Positions 1 to 6,953 of a DNA stretch of 10,338 nucleotides are shown one piece after another (the stretch's first letter is position 1; every line of letters starts with the position of its first letter). The translations under genes were made by a program, and so were the position numbers. The DNA comes from Roseomonas sp. (GTDB lineage Bacteria > Pseudomonadota > Alphaproteobacteria > Acetobacterales > Acetobacteraceae), in contig JADCFR010000413.1 in assembly GCA_020249415.1 (NCBI GenBank), forward strand, positions 1-10,338, in the 5' to 3' direction. The notes under the pieces are model-generated. The model was not told where the DNA came from. It saw nothing but the letters and a program-made list of their open reading frames with translations, and searched no databases.

Positions 1-1274
1 ACGCGCTGCTGCAGCTTCTTGGCCGTGATGGAGAAGACCGCGCGCTTGCCCGCCAATTCGGCCGAGCCGTAATCCAGCGGAAACACCACCTGGATATCGC
101 GGCTGTCGCCCACCGAAAGCCCTTCCATCTGCTCGGTAAAGCCCGGAATGAAGCCAGGGCCGCCGACTTCAATCGGCATATCGGTGGCCGAACCACCCGC
201 GAAGGGCGCGAGTGCCGGTTCTTCCGTACCCGCAATCAACCGCGCCGGACCGATGCGGAGTGTGAATTCCACCGCCGCCCCCGCCGGCATGCCATGCAAA
301 TAAATAAAGGGCCGGCAGGCGCCGATTTCCGCCTGATTGGGGAAGGTGAAAGCAAGCGTGCTGCGCCCGGCCGTCACGTCAAAGGCGTCGCGCTGCATAT
401 CCAGAAAATCAACGCCATCGGCGCGCAGGCTGTAGAAATTGAAGCCAAGCTTGCCCTGTGTGGCTTCCGGCAGGCTGCCGCCAGCCAGCTTGGTGCTGAC
501 CATCAGGCTTTGCGTGGCACCCGGTGCCGCGGCGATGCCCTTGGCACCTTCCAGGAATACCTGCACCCAGCCGGCTTCGCTCGCCGTGCCGCTGACGCGC
601 AGATCGAAATAGGGGAGCGCCTCTTCCGTGCCGATGGCAGCGATTTCGGATTTCAGGCCATCCGCAAGCGCAATCTCCCACCCGCGCGGCGCCTGGCCAG
701 GGATGCCAGGCACGGCGCCGAGTGCGGGGCCATTGGTCAGCAGGTCCGGCACCACGGAACCGGCGAAGTCGCAGACCATCACCTCGCCCTTGGTCGCAGG
801 GCGGGCTTCGGTCACATCCGTCAATTCGCCATTGCGGGTCGCGAGGGTTTCCAGAATCTTTTGCACTTCCTCATCGGAAGGCTCGGCGCGCAGGCGTTCC
901 AACTCGATGCCGGAAAATTCGGGCATCGGCACATCCGGCAGCACTTCCAATTCCATGCGGAATTCAAGATCAGTGCCTTCGGCGAAATTCGTCACTTCGA
1001 TCTTGGGCTGCAAGGCGGGCTTCAGGCCGCGATCCGTCACAACCTTGCGCTGCGCGTCATTCACGGATTCTTCCAGCACCTCGCCCATCACGGCGGTGCC
1101 ATAGCGCTGCCGCACAATGGAAAGCGGCACCTTGCCTGGGCGGAAGCCTGGCAGCGAAACCGTCTTGGCGATTTCAGCAAGGCGCTTTTCGCGGCTGGAG
1201 GCGATATCGCCGGCCGGAAGCGTCACGGAATAGGCGCGCTTCAAACCTTCATGCGCGAGCTCATTAACCTGCAT
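1..1274 (-). CDS. tig: Trigger factor (ribosome-associated chaperone / PPIase) with an inserted domain, 3' end cut by the window
   Basis: Trigger factor binds the ribosome next to the peptide exit tunnel and shields nascent chains in the cytoplasm. The 424 visible residues start at ATG 1274 and read MQVNELAHEGLKRAYSVTLP. The ribosome-binding domain (about 1-115) carries the signature GFRPGKVP at 43-50. The PPIase (FKBP-like) domain begins with KGEVMVCDFAGSV (162-174) and resumes at FAGGSATDMPIEVGGPGFIPGF (from 358) to KKLQQR at 424. Between these lies a foreign-looking segment of about 183 residues, listed separately. There is no stop or frameshift across either junction. The C-terminal substrate-cradle domain must lie left of base 1. 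The Shine-Dalgarno sequence is weak, and the start is only 51 bases after the upstream tRNA-Leu, so the two may share a transcript. tRNA-Leu followed by tig is, from memory, a common alphaproteobacterial order, and clpP/clpX/lon usually follow tig. Confidence 0.95.
   Translation of the reverse strand, partial: MQVNELAHEGLKRAYSVTLPAGDIASSREKRLAEIAKTVSLPGFRPGKVPLSIVRQRYGTAVMGEVLEESVNDAQRKVVTDRGLKPALQPKIEVTNFAEGTDLEFRMELEVLPDVPMPEFSGIELERLRAEPSDEEVQKILETLATRNGELTDVTEARPATKGEVMVCDFAGSVVPDLLTNGPALGAVPGIPGQAPRGWEIALADGLKSEIAAIGTEEALPYFDLRVSGTASEAGWVQVFLEGAKGIAAAPGATQSLMVSTKLAGGSLPEATQGKLGFNFYSLRADGVDFLDMQRDAFDVTAGRSTLAFTFPNQAEIGACRPFIYLHGMPAGAAVEFTLRIGPARLIAGTEEPALAPFAGGSATDMPIEVGGPGFIPGFTEQMEGLSVGDSRDIQVVFPLDYGSAELAGKRAVFSITAKKLQQR
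204..752 (-). other. Inserted ~183-residue beta-rich module inside the trigger factor PPIase domain
   Basis: This is part of the tig reading frame, residues about 175-357. In ordinary trigger factors the FKBP turn here is only about four residues (GxVDGxxFxGG). In this protein GSV is followed by VPDLLTNG, then GIPGQAPRGW (190-199), GTEEALPYFDLRVSGT (215-230), GIAAAPG (246-252) and VEFTLRIGPARL (335-346), before FAGG resumes the PPIase domain. The order LLTNG, PG.P.GW, G.E.G.PY.DLR.SGT, IAAAPG, then a final 'DITLRIG'-like strand is a pattern I recall from phage tail/head-spike and carbohydrate-binding-like beta-sandwich modules. That resemblance is from memory and needs a profile search. Codon use looks like the rest of the gene. 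The visible facts are the reading frame, the two junctions and the length; the family and any function are inferred. Confidence 0.75.
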
Positions 1275-1325
1275 CGGAGGATCGTCCATCCCAAGTTAGA
1301 GAAACAAAAGGCACTGGCGGCGCTT

Positions 1326-1410
1326 TGGTGCGGGCGAAGGGACTCGAACCCCCAAGGCTTGCGCCACCGGAACCTAAATCCGGCGTGTCTACCAATTCCA
1401 CCACGCCCGC
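1326..1410 (-). tRNA. tRNA-Leu, anticodon UAG, CCA encoded
   Basis: The minus strand folds as a type II (long variable arm) tRNA. The 5' acceptor strand GCGGGCG (1410-1404) pairs perfectly with CGCCCGC (1336-1330). This is followed by discriminator A (1329) and an encoded CCA (1328-1326). The anticodon arm is CCGGA-TTTAGGT-TCCGG (1383-1367), giving anticodon TAG at 1376-1374, which reads CUN leucine codons. The T loop is TTCGAGT with a five-pair stem that includes two G-U pairs at its acceptor end. The D arm has the GG of the AATTGGTAGA loop. At 85 bases including CCA, the length suits leucine. It sits between the E1-like gene and tig, all on the same strand. Confidence 0.95.
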
Positions 1411-1494
1411 GCCGGGCGGCGCCGCGCCGCGGTCGGCGGCTGGGCTTTAGCCTATGCCTTCACGCTTTCCAAGTGAGGTAACGCCATTTCTGCT

Positions 1495-3879
1495 TCAAGA
1501 AACCAAAGCCTGGGCGCAGGCATCCAGAATGGCGGCCTCATCCAGCCCATATTCGCGGTAGAGGTCGGGGATATCGCCGGCCTGGCCGAAGCGGTCCACG
1601 CCAAGGGGCACCACCTTCTGCCCGCGCACGGAGCCAAGCCAGGCATGGGCGGCAGGGTGGCCATCCAGCACCGTGACCAAGGCCGCATTGGGCGCCAAGG
1701 GTTCCAGCAGGGTTTCGATCCAGCTTGGCGCGCCAAAGCCGGCGCGCGCCTTGCGCCGTGCGGCGAGCCAATCCGTATGCAGCTTATCCGGGCTTGTGAT
1801 GGCGAGCAGCCCGGCCTCGGGGATGTCTTCGCGGATGGTGTTGAAAGCGGCCAGGGCCTCCGGCGCCAGGGCGCCCTGATAGGCCAGCGCAAAACTCGCC
1901 CCCGGTGCGGGCGGCACCACCCAATAGGCGCCGGCAATCACCGCTGCGGGGTCGAGGTTGCGTTCGGGCTGTTCCAGCCCGCGCGTCGAAAGCCGGAGCC
2001 ATACCGCCGATCCATCGGGCTTTTGCATATGATGAAAGGCATGGCGCAACAGGATCGCCAATTCATCGGCATGGGCAGGTTCATAGGCCACAAGCCGGTC
2101 CTGCGCCATGCCGATCAAGGGCGTATTGACGCTTTGGTGCTGGCCGCCTTCCGGTGCCAAGGTCAGGCCGGAAGGCGTTGAAACCAAGAGAAACCGCGCA
2201 TCCTGATAGCAGGCATAGATCAGCGCATCCAAACCGCGATTGACGAAGGGGTCATAGACCGTCCCCACCGGCAAAAGCCTGGCACCGTAAAGCCGGTCCG
2301 CAAGGCCGAGGCCGGCCAACAGCAGGAACAGGTTCTGTTCCGCAATGCCCAATTCCACATGCTGGCCCTCCGGCGACATCCCCCAGCGCTGCGCCGAGGC
2401 AAGCTTCGCGTCGCGGAACACGTCATTCTTTTTGTGGCGGTCAAAAATACCGCGCCTATTCACCCAGGGGCCGAGATTGGTGGAAACCGTCACATCCGGG
2501 CTGGTGGTGACAATGCGCTTGGCGAGGTCGGCATTCTCCCCCTGCCCGCGCCCGATTTCGGCCAGGATTTCGCCAAAGGCAGCCTGGGTGGAGTGCTTGC
2601 GCCCCGCCGGCACGCGTGGTGCGGCAAAGCGGTCCGGCACATGGATCACAGGGCATTGCAGGGACCGGCCCTGGGGCGACAGGGGCTTGGCGAAATCAAT
2701 GCTGGCCAGGAAGTCGCGCAATTCTTCCTCGGGCACATCAAGCCCTTCAAATTCATCCCATTCCTGACCGGGGCGGATCTTCATGGCGGCGCGGAAGCCT
2801 TCCATCTGCTCCTTGGTCATCAGCCCGGCGTGATTGTCCTTATGCCCGGCAAAGGGCAGGCCCATGCCCTTGATGGTATAGGCAATGAAGCAGGTCGGTT
2901 GATCGCCTGCCGCATCCTGGGCGCGGAAGGCCTCGGTCAGGGTTTCGATATCATGCCCGCCGAGATTGGTCATGAGCGCGGAAAGCTCATCATCCGAAAG
3001 CGGGTCAATAATGGCGCGAATGCCGGCAACGCGGCCAAGATCAGCCAGGATGGCGGCACGCCAGGCGGCGCCCCCCTGGAAGGTCAGCGCGGCGTAGAGG
3101 CTGTTTGGGCAATCATCAATCCAGCGGCGCAATTGATCGCCATCGGGCCGGGCAAAGGCCGCTTCCAGCTTGCGGCCGTATTTGAGCGTCACGACATTCC
3201 AGCCCATATCGCGGAACAGGCCCTCGATCCGGCCAAAAAGCCTGTCCGGCACAACCGAATCGAGGGATTGGCGGTTGTAATCCACCACCCACCAGACATT
3301 GCGGATATCGTGCTTCCAGCCCTCCAAAAGGGCTTCGTAGATATTGCCCTCATCCAATTCGGCATCGCCGACAACGGCGACATGGCGGCCCGGTGGAATG
3401 CCCTCAGGCACCATGCGATGCAGATGGACATAATCCTGCACGAGCGACCCGAAGGACGCCAGTGCCACGCCAAGCCCGACAGAGCCGGTGGAGAAATCCA
3501 CCTCCGCCCCGTCCTTGGTGCGGGAGGGATAGGGCTGGATGCCGCGGAATTGGCGGAGCGTTTCCAGCTTGTCGCGGCTTTGCCGGCCCAGCAGGTAATT
3601 GATGGCGTGAAACACCGGGCCCGCATGGGGCTTCACCGCCACGCGGTCCGCGGGTTTCAGGATATCGAAATAGAGCGCCGTCAGGATGGAAATGCAGGAA
3701 GCGCAGGATGCCTGATGCCCGCCCACCTTCAGCCCATCCCGATTGGGGCGGATGTGGTTGGCGTGATGGATCATCCAGGAAGACAGCCAGAGCAGCTTCC
3801 TCTCCAGCGCATGGAGGATTTCAATCCGCCGCGCGCTGCCCGGCAGATGGCGCGCCTTGCCCTTGCCCTGCACTGTCAT
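1495..3879 (-). CDS. Homodimeric-type 2-oxoacid dehydrogenase E1 / transketolase-like thiamine-diphosphate enzyme
   Basis: This 794-residue protein has the three-part layout of AceE and transketolase. The N-terminal domain has GGHQAS near residue 53 and HAGP near 85. The ThDP motif is GDAELDEGN (171-179), closing at DYN (200-202). The middle domain has GIAEQN, whose Glu514 matches the Glu that activates ThDP in transketolase and AceE. The C-terminal domain ends with PLGVDRFGQAGDIP. The segment KGMGLPFAGHKDNHAG (His350) matches the AceE active-site loop histidine region. The usual GDG of the ThDP motif is GDA here. The protein lacks the roughly 80 N-terminal residues that anchor AceE to E2, and no E2 or E3 gene is in view. 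The start is ATG 3879 because a clear GGGGGAG (3886-3892) lies six bases upstream; a TTG 18 bases earlier is less likely since it lies just upstream of this ribosome binding site. It lies 64 bases after malonyl-CoA decarboxylase and may be cotranscribed. The substrate is unknown; pyruvate or another 2-oxoacid is likely. Confidence 0.88.
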   Translation of the reverse strand: MTVQGKGKARHLPGSARRIEILHALERKLLWLSSWMIHHANHIRPNRDGLKVGGHQASCASCISILTALYFDILKPADRVAVKPHAGPVFHAINYLLGRQSRDKLETLRQFRGIQPYPSRTKDGAEVDFSTGSVGLGVALASFGSLVQDYVHLHRMVPEGIPPGRHVAVVGDAELDEGNIYEALLEGWKHDIRNVWWVVDYNRQSLDSVVPDRLFGRIEGLFRDMGWNVVTLKYGRKLEAAFARPDGDQLRRWIDDCPNSLYAALTFQGGAAWRAAILADLGRVAGIRAIIDPLSDDELSALMTNLGGHDIETLTEAFRAQDAAGDQPTCFIAYTIKGMGLPFAGHKDNHAGLMTKEQMEGFRAAMKIRPGQEWDEFEGLDVPEEELRDFLASIDFAKPLSPQGRSLQCPVIHVPDRFAAPRVPAGRKHSTQAAFGEILAEIGRGQGENADLAKRIVTTSPDVTVSTNLGPWVNRRGIFDRHKKNDVFRDAKLASAQRWGMSPEGQHVELGIAEQNLFLLLAGLGLADRLYGARLLPVGTVYDPFVNRGLDALIYACYQDARFLLVSTPSGLTLAPEGGQHQSVNTPLIGMAQDRLVAYEPAHADELAILLRHAFHHMQKPDGSAVWLRLSTRGLEQPERNLDPAAVIAGAYWVVPPAPGASFALAYQGALAPEALAAFNTIREDIPEAGLLAITSPDKLHTDWLAARRKARAGFGAPSWIETLLEPLAPNAALVTVLDGHPAAHAWLGSVRGQKVVPLGVDRFGQAGDIPDLYREYGLDEAAILDACAQALVS

Positions 3880-3885
3880 GATCCG

Positions 3886-3892
3886 CTCCCCC
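3886..3892 (-). promoter_or_regulatory. Ribosome binding site that fixes the start of the E1-like enzyme
   Basis: On the minus strand GGGGGAG is followed by CGGATC and then ATG at 3879. The six-base spacing is ideal, so translation is expected at this ATG rather than at the in-frame TTG at 3897. Confidence 0.7.
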
Positions 3893-3943
3893 GACAAGCT
3901 AGCCGGAATATGGCGCTTTGGCTGCGGCTAAGGAAGGGGCCAG

Positions 3944-5335
3944 TCAGGTGCGGATCAGCCGCTTCAGCCCGCCCGAGGCGGCGCGCTGCCCATCCCCCAC
4001 ATAGGCTTCGTGGTTATTTTCGATGCTCGACGGGTCATAAAGGTAATTCACCATCAGCCCGCAGGATTGCCGCAGACCATTTTCCGAGACATCGGCGCGC
4101 CAATTCAGCCTTTCGACACGCGCCCCGTTGGACAAGTGGAAATGCGCGACAGGATCAAGCGCGCGCCCTGCCCTGCCCGATGGCGCTTCCTTGACCAGAT
4201 ACCGCGCGCCAAGACGGATCAGAATAGGCGCCATGGCGCGGGCGAGCGCTTCCTGTTTGACGCAGGCGCGGTCCGTAATGAGCTTCGCGAAATCCAGCGC
4301 CGCGCCATCGCCGAGCGCTGTGCTGAGGCTGGCTTCCTCCTCGGTGGTCAACAGGGCCTCGCCACCCCGCGCGCTTTTCTCAAGCCAGGCGCGAAAGCCC
4401 GGCATGGGGGAGAGCGTGCAAAAGGTCTTGAGCTTTGGGAATTCGGCGGCGAGCAATTCCACCACGCGCTTGATCAGGAAATTGCCGAAGGAAATGCCAT
4501 CCAGGCCGCGTTGGCAATTGTTGATGGAATAGAACACGGCGGTATCCGCCTGCCCGACATCCTGCAACGGCGCCTTCTCATCCAGGATTTTTTGCACACT
4601 GGCGGCCATGCCGCGTTCCAGCGCGACTTCAACGAAAATCAGCGGCTCATCGGGCATGCGCGGATGGAAAAACGCGTAGCAGCGGCGGTCCGAATCAAGC
4701 CGATTGCGCAAATCGCGCCAGGTGCGGATGCGATGCACCGCCTCATATTGCACCAGTTTTTCGAGCAAAGCGGCAGGCGACTTCCAGTCAATCGCGCGCA
4801 ATTCCAGAAAGCCGACATCGAACCAGGAAGCGAGCAAGCCCTTCAGGTCTGTCTCCAAAGCCTGCAGGGGCGCTTCGTGATCCTTGAGGCGGAGCAATTC
4901 CGCGCGCATTTCCACCAGAAACTTCACCCCATCGGGAATGGCGGCAAAGGCGGTGAGCAGCTTGAGCCGCGGCGGTTCCAAGGCGCGGCGCAGCCCGGCA
5001 AGGGCGATGGCGCGCACCGCCGCATCCGGTGCCGCGCTCAGTTTTTCAATGGCGCGCGTCACGGCAATGCCATCCGAATCAAAGGCCGCAAGGGCGCGCA
5101 GGAAACCAAGCCGCCCGGCTTCATCCAAGCCGCGATAACGCTCAGCCAGGGCTGCGGCACGGTTGCGCGCCGAGACCTCACCGCCGCGCGCTTCCAGGCA
5201 GGCGCGAAATTCCTCGGCAAAATCATTGCTGGCTTGCGGGCTGCGCTGCACCACCCAAGCCAGATCACGCCAAAGTGAGGCCACACGCTGCATGGCGCGG
5301 TTCATAAGGCCGGCTTCAATGGTGATGTCGGACAT
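3944..5335 (-). CDS. Malonyl-CoA decarboxylase
   Basis: The enzyme converts malonyl-CoA to acetyl-CoA and CO2 in the cytoplasm, removing malonyl-CoA or feeding malonate carbon into central metabolism. The protein has 463 residues from ATG 5335, a usual length for the bacterial family. The N-terminal half (about 1-200) is helical, with hydrophobic and charged residues alternating, as expected for the helical oligomerisation domain. The C-terminal GNAT-fold catalytic domain shows HPRMPDEPLIFVEVAL (224-239), FYSINNCQRGLDG (268-280), LSPMPGF (308-314), FHLSNGARVERLNWRADVS (399-417) and NHEAYVGDG (441-449). Ser309 and His400 fall where I recall the catalytic Ser/His pair of the human enzyme. A TTG 72 bases upstream is in frame, but the added residues are encoded by the AT-rich leader and do not look like protein. 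AAGGGG lies about 12 bases before the chosen ATG. No malonyl-CoA synthetase or malonate transporter is in the window. Confidence 0.95.
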   Translation of the reverse strand: MSDITIEAGLMNRAMQRVASLWRDLAWVVQRSPQASNDFAEEFRACLEARGGEVSARNRAAALAERYRGLDEAGRLGFLRALAAFDSDGIAVTRAIEKLSAAPDAAVRAIALAGLRRALEPPRLKLLTAFAAIPDGVKFLVEMRAELLRLKDHEAPLQALETDLKGLLASWFDVGFLELRAIDWKSPAALLEKLVQYEAVHRIRTWRDLRNRLDSDRRCYAFFHPRMPDEPLIFVEVALERGMAASVQKILDEKAPLQDVGQADTAVFYSINNCQRGLDGISFGNFLIKRVVELLAAEFPKLKTFCTLSPMPGFRAWLEKSARGGEALLTTEEEASLSTALGDGAALDFAKLITDRACVKQEALARAMAPILIRLGARYLVKEAPSGRAGRALDPVAHFHLSNGARVERLNWRADVSENGLRQSCGLMVNYLYDPSSIENNHEAYVGDGQRAASGGLKRLIRT

Positions 5336-5427
5336 GCGTGACCCGATCCCCTTCGCCCCAGAGCCTATCGAAAAATTGGTTAAAAAATCAAAGCATTTTT
5401 GCGGCAATTACCTTGGCTTGTGCGATT
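5336..5427 (-). promoter_or_regulatory. AT-rich leader with a candidate promoter for malonyl-CoA decarboxylase
   Basis: This 92-base gap between nnr and the decarboxylase gene contains a sharply AT-rich stretch (about 5370-5400) in otherwise GC-rich DNA. On the minus strand TTGATT (5391-5386) could be a -35 box, with a poor GATAGG -10 match 16 bases on. The same stretch holds an inverted repeat, AAAAAT (5383-5388) and ATTTTT (5395-5400), which could be an operator or only low complexity. An AAGGGG precedes the ATG. This is compatible with an independent promoter for the decarboxylase gene, but the boxes are weak. Confidence 0.35.
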
Positions 5428-6858
5428 TCAGGCTGGCAGCGCCTGCCGCGCCTTGGCCATCAGGGTGGGCAAATCCTCGGCGATCAAACCAGGCGGGCCG
5501 GCGGCGGCGCCCGCACCATGCAGCCAAACACCTGCGGCAGCCGCTTCAAACGGCGCCATGCCCTGGGCAAGCAAGGCCGCGATGGCACCGGCCAGAATAT
5601 CGCCCGTCCCGGCGGTGGCGAGGCTGGGCGGCGCATTGTCATTGATGATCACGCGCCCATCCGGGCCAGCGATGATGCTATCGGGGCCTTTCAGCACCAC
5701 CACCGCACCAAGCCTTGCCGCCGCAGCGCGTGTGGCCGCCAGCCGATCCGCGCCCGGCGCGCCGAAAAGCCGCACGAATTCACCTTCATGGGGCGTGATC
5801 ACGGCGGTGCCGCGCAGCAGATCAGGCGCGTCAGATGCCGCCATAAGCGCGCCCGCATCGGCAACCAGCGTTTTGCCGGCCTCAATAAGCGTGCGGAGGG
5901 CAGCGCGGGTTGCCTCATGCGGCAAAAGCCCAGGCCCGGCAAGCCAGACCTTGCGGCGCGCATCAGGCAGCAGCGCCTCCAGCGTTGCATCACTCACCAA
6001 TTGGCCGGGCGCATCGGCGCGCAGCATGGCGGCCAGGTCCAGGTTTTCGGCATGCAGCGTCACCAAGCCCGCGCCGAGCCGCCGCGCTGCGGATGCTGCA
6101 AGCCGCGCGGCACCTGGCATGGCCGCGCCCGCCAGGATCGTCAGATGGCCGCGCGTATATTTATGGGCATTGACCTCAAGCGCTGGCAGCGCCCAAAGCG
6201 AGGGGTGATTGCGCCAGCAGCGCGACGCGATGTCTTCCAACACCGCCTGAGGCAAACCGATATCGGCAAGTACCGTCTCGCCACACAGCGCACGGCCCGG
6301 CAGCAGCCAATGCCCTGGCTTTAGCCGAAAAAAGCTGATGGTGAGTGCCGCTTGCGGCGCATGGCCCAGCACCTGCCCGGTGGCGCCATCCAAGCCTGAG
6401 GGCACATCCACCGCGACCAAGGGCGCTTGCACCGCGCGCAGAACCTGGATGATTTCGGGCGCCAGCGGGCGCGTCAGGCCCGCGCCAAACAGCGCATCCA
6501 CCACCAAAGCAGCGCGCGCGGCCTCGGCTTCAGTGAAAGCCACCATCGGGCCATGCCAGCGCGCCGCCGCCGCCGCCGCCGCCGTGCCGGGGCTGGGCGG
6601 TGCAAGGGCTGCCACCGAAACAGGCCAGCCCGCCTGTTCCAGATGTCGCGCGGCGACATAGCCATCGCCGCCATTATTGCCCGGCCCGGCCAGCACCAGG
6701 GTTCGGCAGGGGCGAAAGCGGGCAAGGATGGCGCGCGCCACGGCCCGCCCCGCCGCTGCCATCAGGGTTTCCGTGGCCATACCCGCCGCCAGCGCTGCCG
6801 CATCAGCGCGGGCCATTTCAGCCGGGGTCAGCAATTCGGTCGGGTAAGGCCGCGCCAT
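5428..6858 (-). CDS. nnr: Bifunctional NAD(P)H-hydrate repair enzyme (epimerase + ADP-dependent dehydratase)
   Basis: The enzyme repairs damaged NADHX and NADPHX. The N-terminal epimerase interconverts the R and S hydrates and the C-terminal dehydratase turns the S form back into NAD(P)H using ADP. From ATG 6858 the protein has 476 residues. The epimerase half (about 1-215) has AGPGNNGGDGYVAARH around residues 57-72 and VDVPSGLDG at 150-158. The dehydratase half (about 230-475) has HKYTRGH (232-238), ITPHEGEF (354-361) and AGTGDILAG with Asp420 as the expected catalytic residue. Seven alanines in a row (93-99) come from a GCG codon run. A second in-frame ATG at 6891 would add 11 residues; neither start has a good Shine-Dalgarno. 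I prefer 6858 because family members begin close to the ELLTPAEM segment. The gene is divergent from the parA-like gene. Confidence 0.93.
   Translation of the reverse strand: MARPYPTELLTPAEMARADAAALAAGMATETLMAAAGRAVARAILARFRPCRTLVLAGPGNNGGDGYVAARHLEQAGWPVSVAALAPPSPGTAAAAAAARWHGPMVAFTEAEAARAALVVDALFGAGLTRPLAPEIIQVLRAVQAPLVAVDVPSGLDGATGQVLGHAPQAALTISFFRLKPGHWLLPGRALCGETVLADIGLPQAVLEDIASRCWRNHPSLWALPALEVNAHKYTRGHLTILAGAAMPGAARLAASAARRLGAGLVTLHAENLDLAAMLRADAPGQLVSDATLEALLPDARRKVWLAGPGLLPHEATRAALRTLIEAGKTLVADAGALMAASDAPDLLRGTAVITPHEGEFVRLFGAPGADRLAATRAAAARLGAVVVLKGPDSIIAGPDGRVIINDNAPPSLATAGTGDILAGAIAALLAQGMAPFEAAAAGVWLHGAGAAAGPPGLIAEDLPTLMAKARQALPA
6563..6583. repeat. Trinucleotide repeat (GCC)7 coding for polyalanine in nnr
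   Basis: Seven perfect GCC units on the plus strand are read as GCG alanine codons on the minus strand. The tract lies in the epimerase half of Nnr, between strands of the Rossmann-like fold. A change of unit number would keep the frame, so length variation between strains would be tolerated. Confidence 0.8.
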
Positions 6859-6953
6859 AGGATGCTTATAGCCGATCCGCGCGCCGGCCATATGGGCTGG
6901 ATCAAGTGGCGCCCCATACTGCTATAGAAGCGCATCGAGAACAGGAGTCGTGC
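6859..6953. promoter_or_regulatory. Divergent promoter region between nnr and the parA-like gene
   Basis: Plus strand: an extended -10-like TGCTATAGA (TATAGA at 6923-6928) is followed by AGGAG (6943-6947), six bases before ATG 6954, so transcription of the ParA operon probably starts near 6935. The -35 region is poor. Minus strand: TATAAG (6868-6863) lies six bases before ATG 6858, a spacing that would place the transcript start on the ATG itself. Both promoter readings are weak pattern matches; the ribosome binding site is clear. Confidence 0.4.

Noticed and set aside
294..1481. Plus-strand open frame of 395 codons opposite tig and the tRNA
   Set aside because: It runs antisense through trigger factor and straight across tRNA-Leu, which no real protein gene would do. 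Its sequence is the rich-in-H/R/Q/A type typical of antisense GC-rich frames.
1411..1494. GC-rich palindromic stretch between the E1-like stop and tRNA-Leu as a terminator
   Set aside because: Short self-complementary GC runs are present, but there is no U tract and no single clear stem, so I cannot tell a terminator from ordinary GC-rich leader.
2359..4194. Plus-strand open frame of 611 codons opposite the E1-like gene
   Set aside because: It mirrors a high-GC coding strand, has no domain I recognise and lacks a ribosome binding site, and it spans the 3' end of one real gene and all of the gap before the next. It is a shadow frame.
4010..5278. Plus-strand open frame of 422 codons opposite malonyl-CoA decarboxylase
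   Set aside because: The minus strand encodes every decarboxylase motif. The plus frame shows no family features or start signal.
5338..6324. Plus-strand open frame of 328 codons opposite nnr
   Set aside because: It is antisense to the conserved dehydratase domain and has no motif or ribosome binding site.
6906..6953. GTG start adding 16 residues to the ParA-like protein
   Set aside because: The extension covers the likely -10 box and the AGGAG that serves ATG 6954. ParA proteins normally begin just before the first beta strand.
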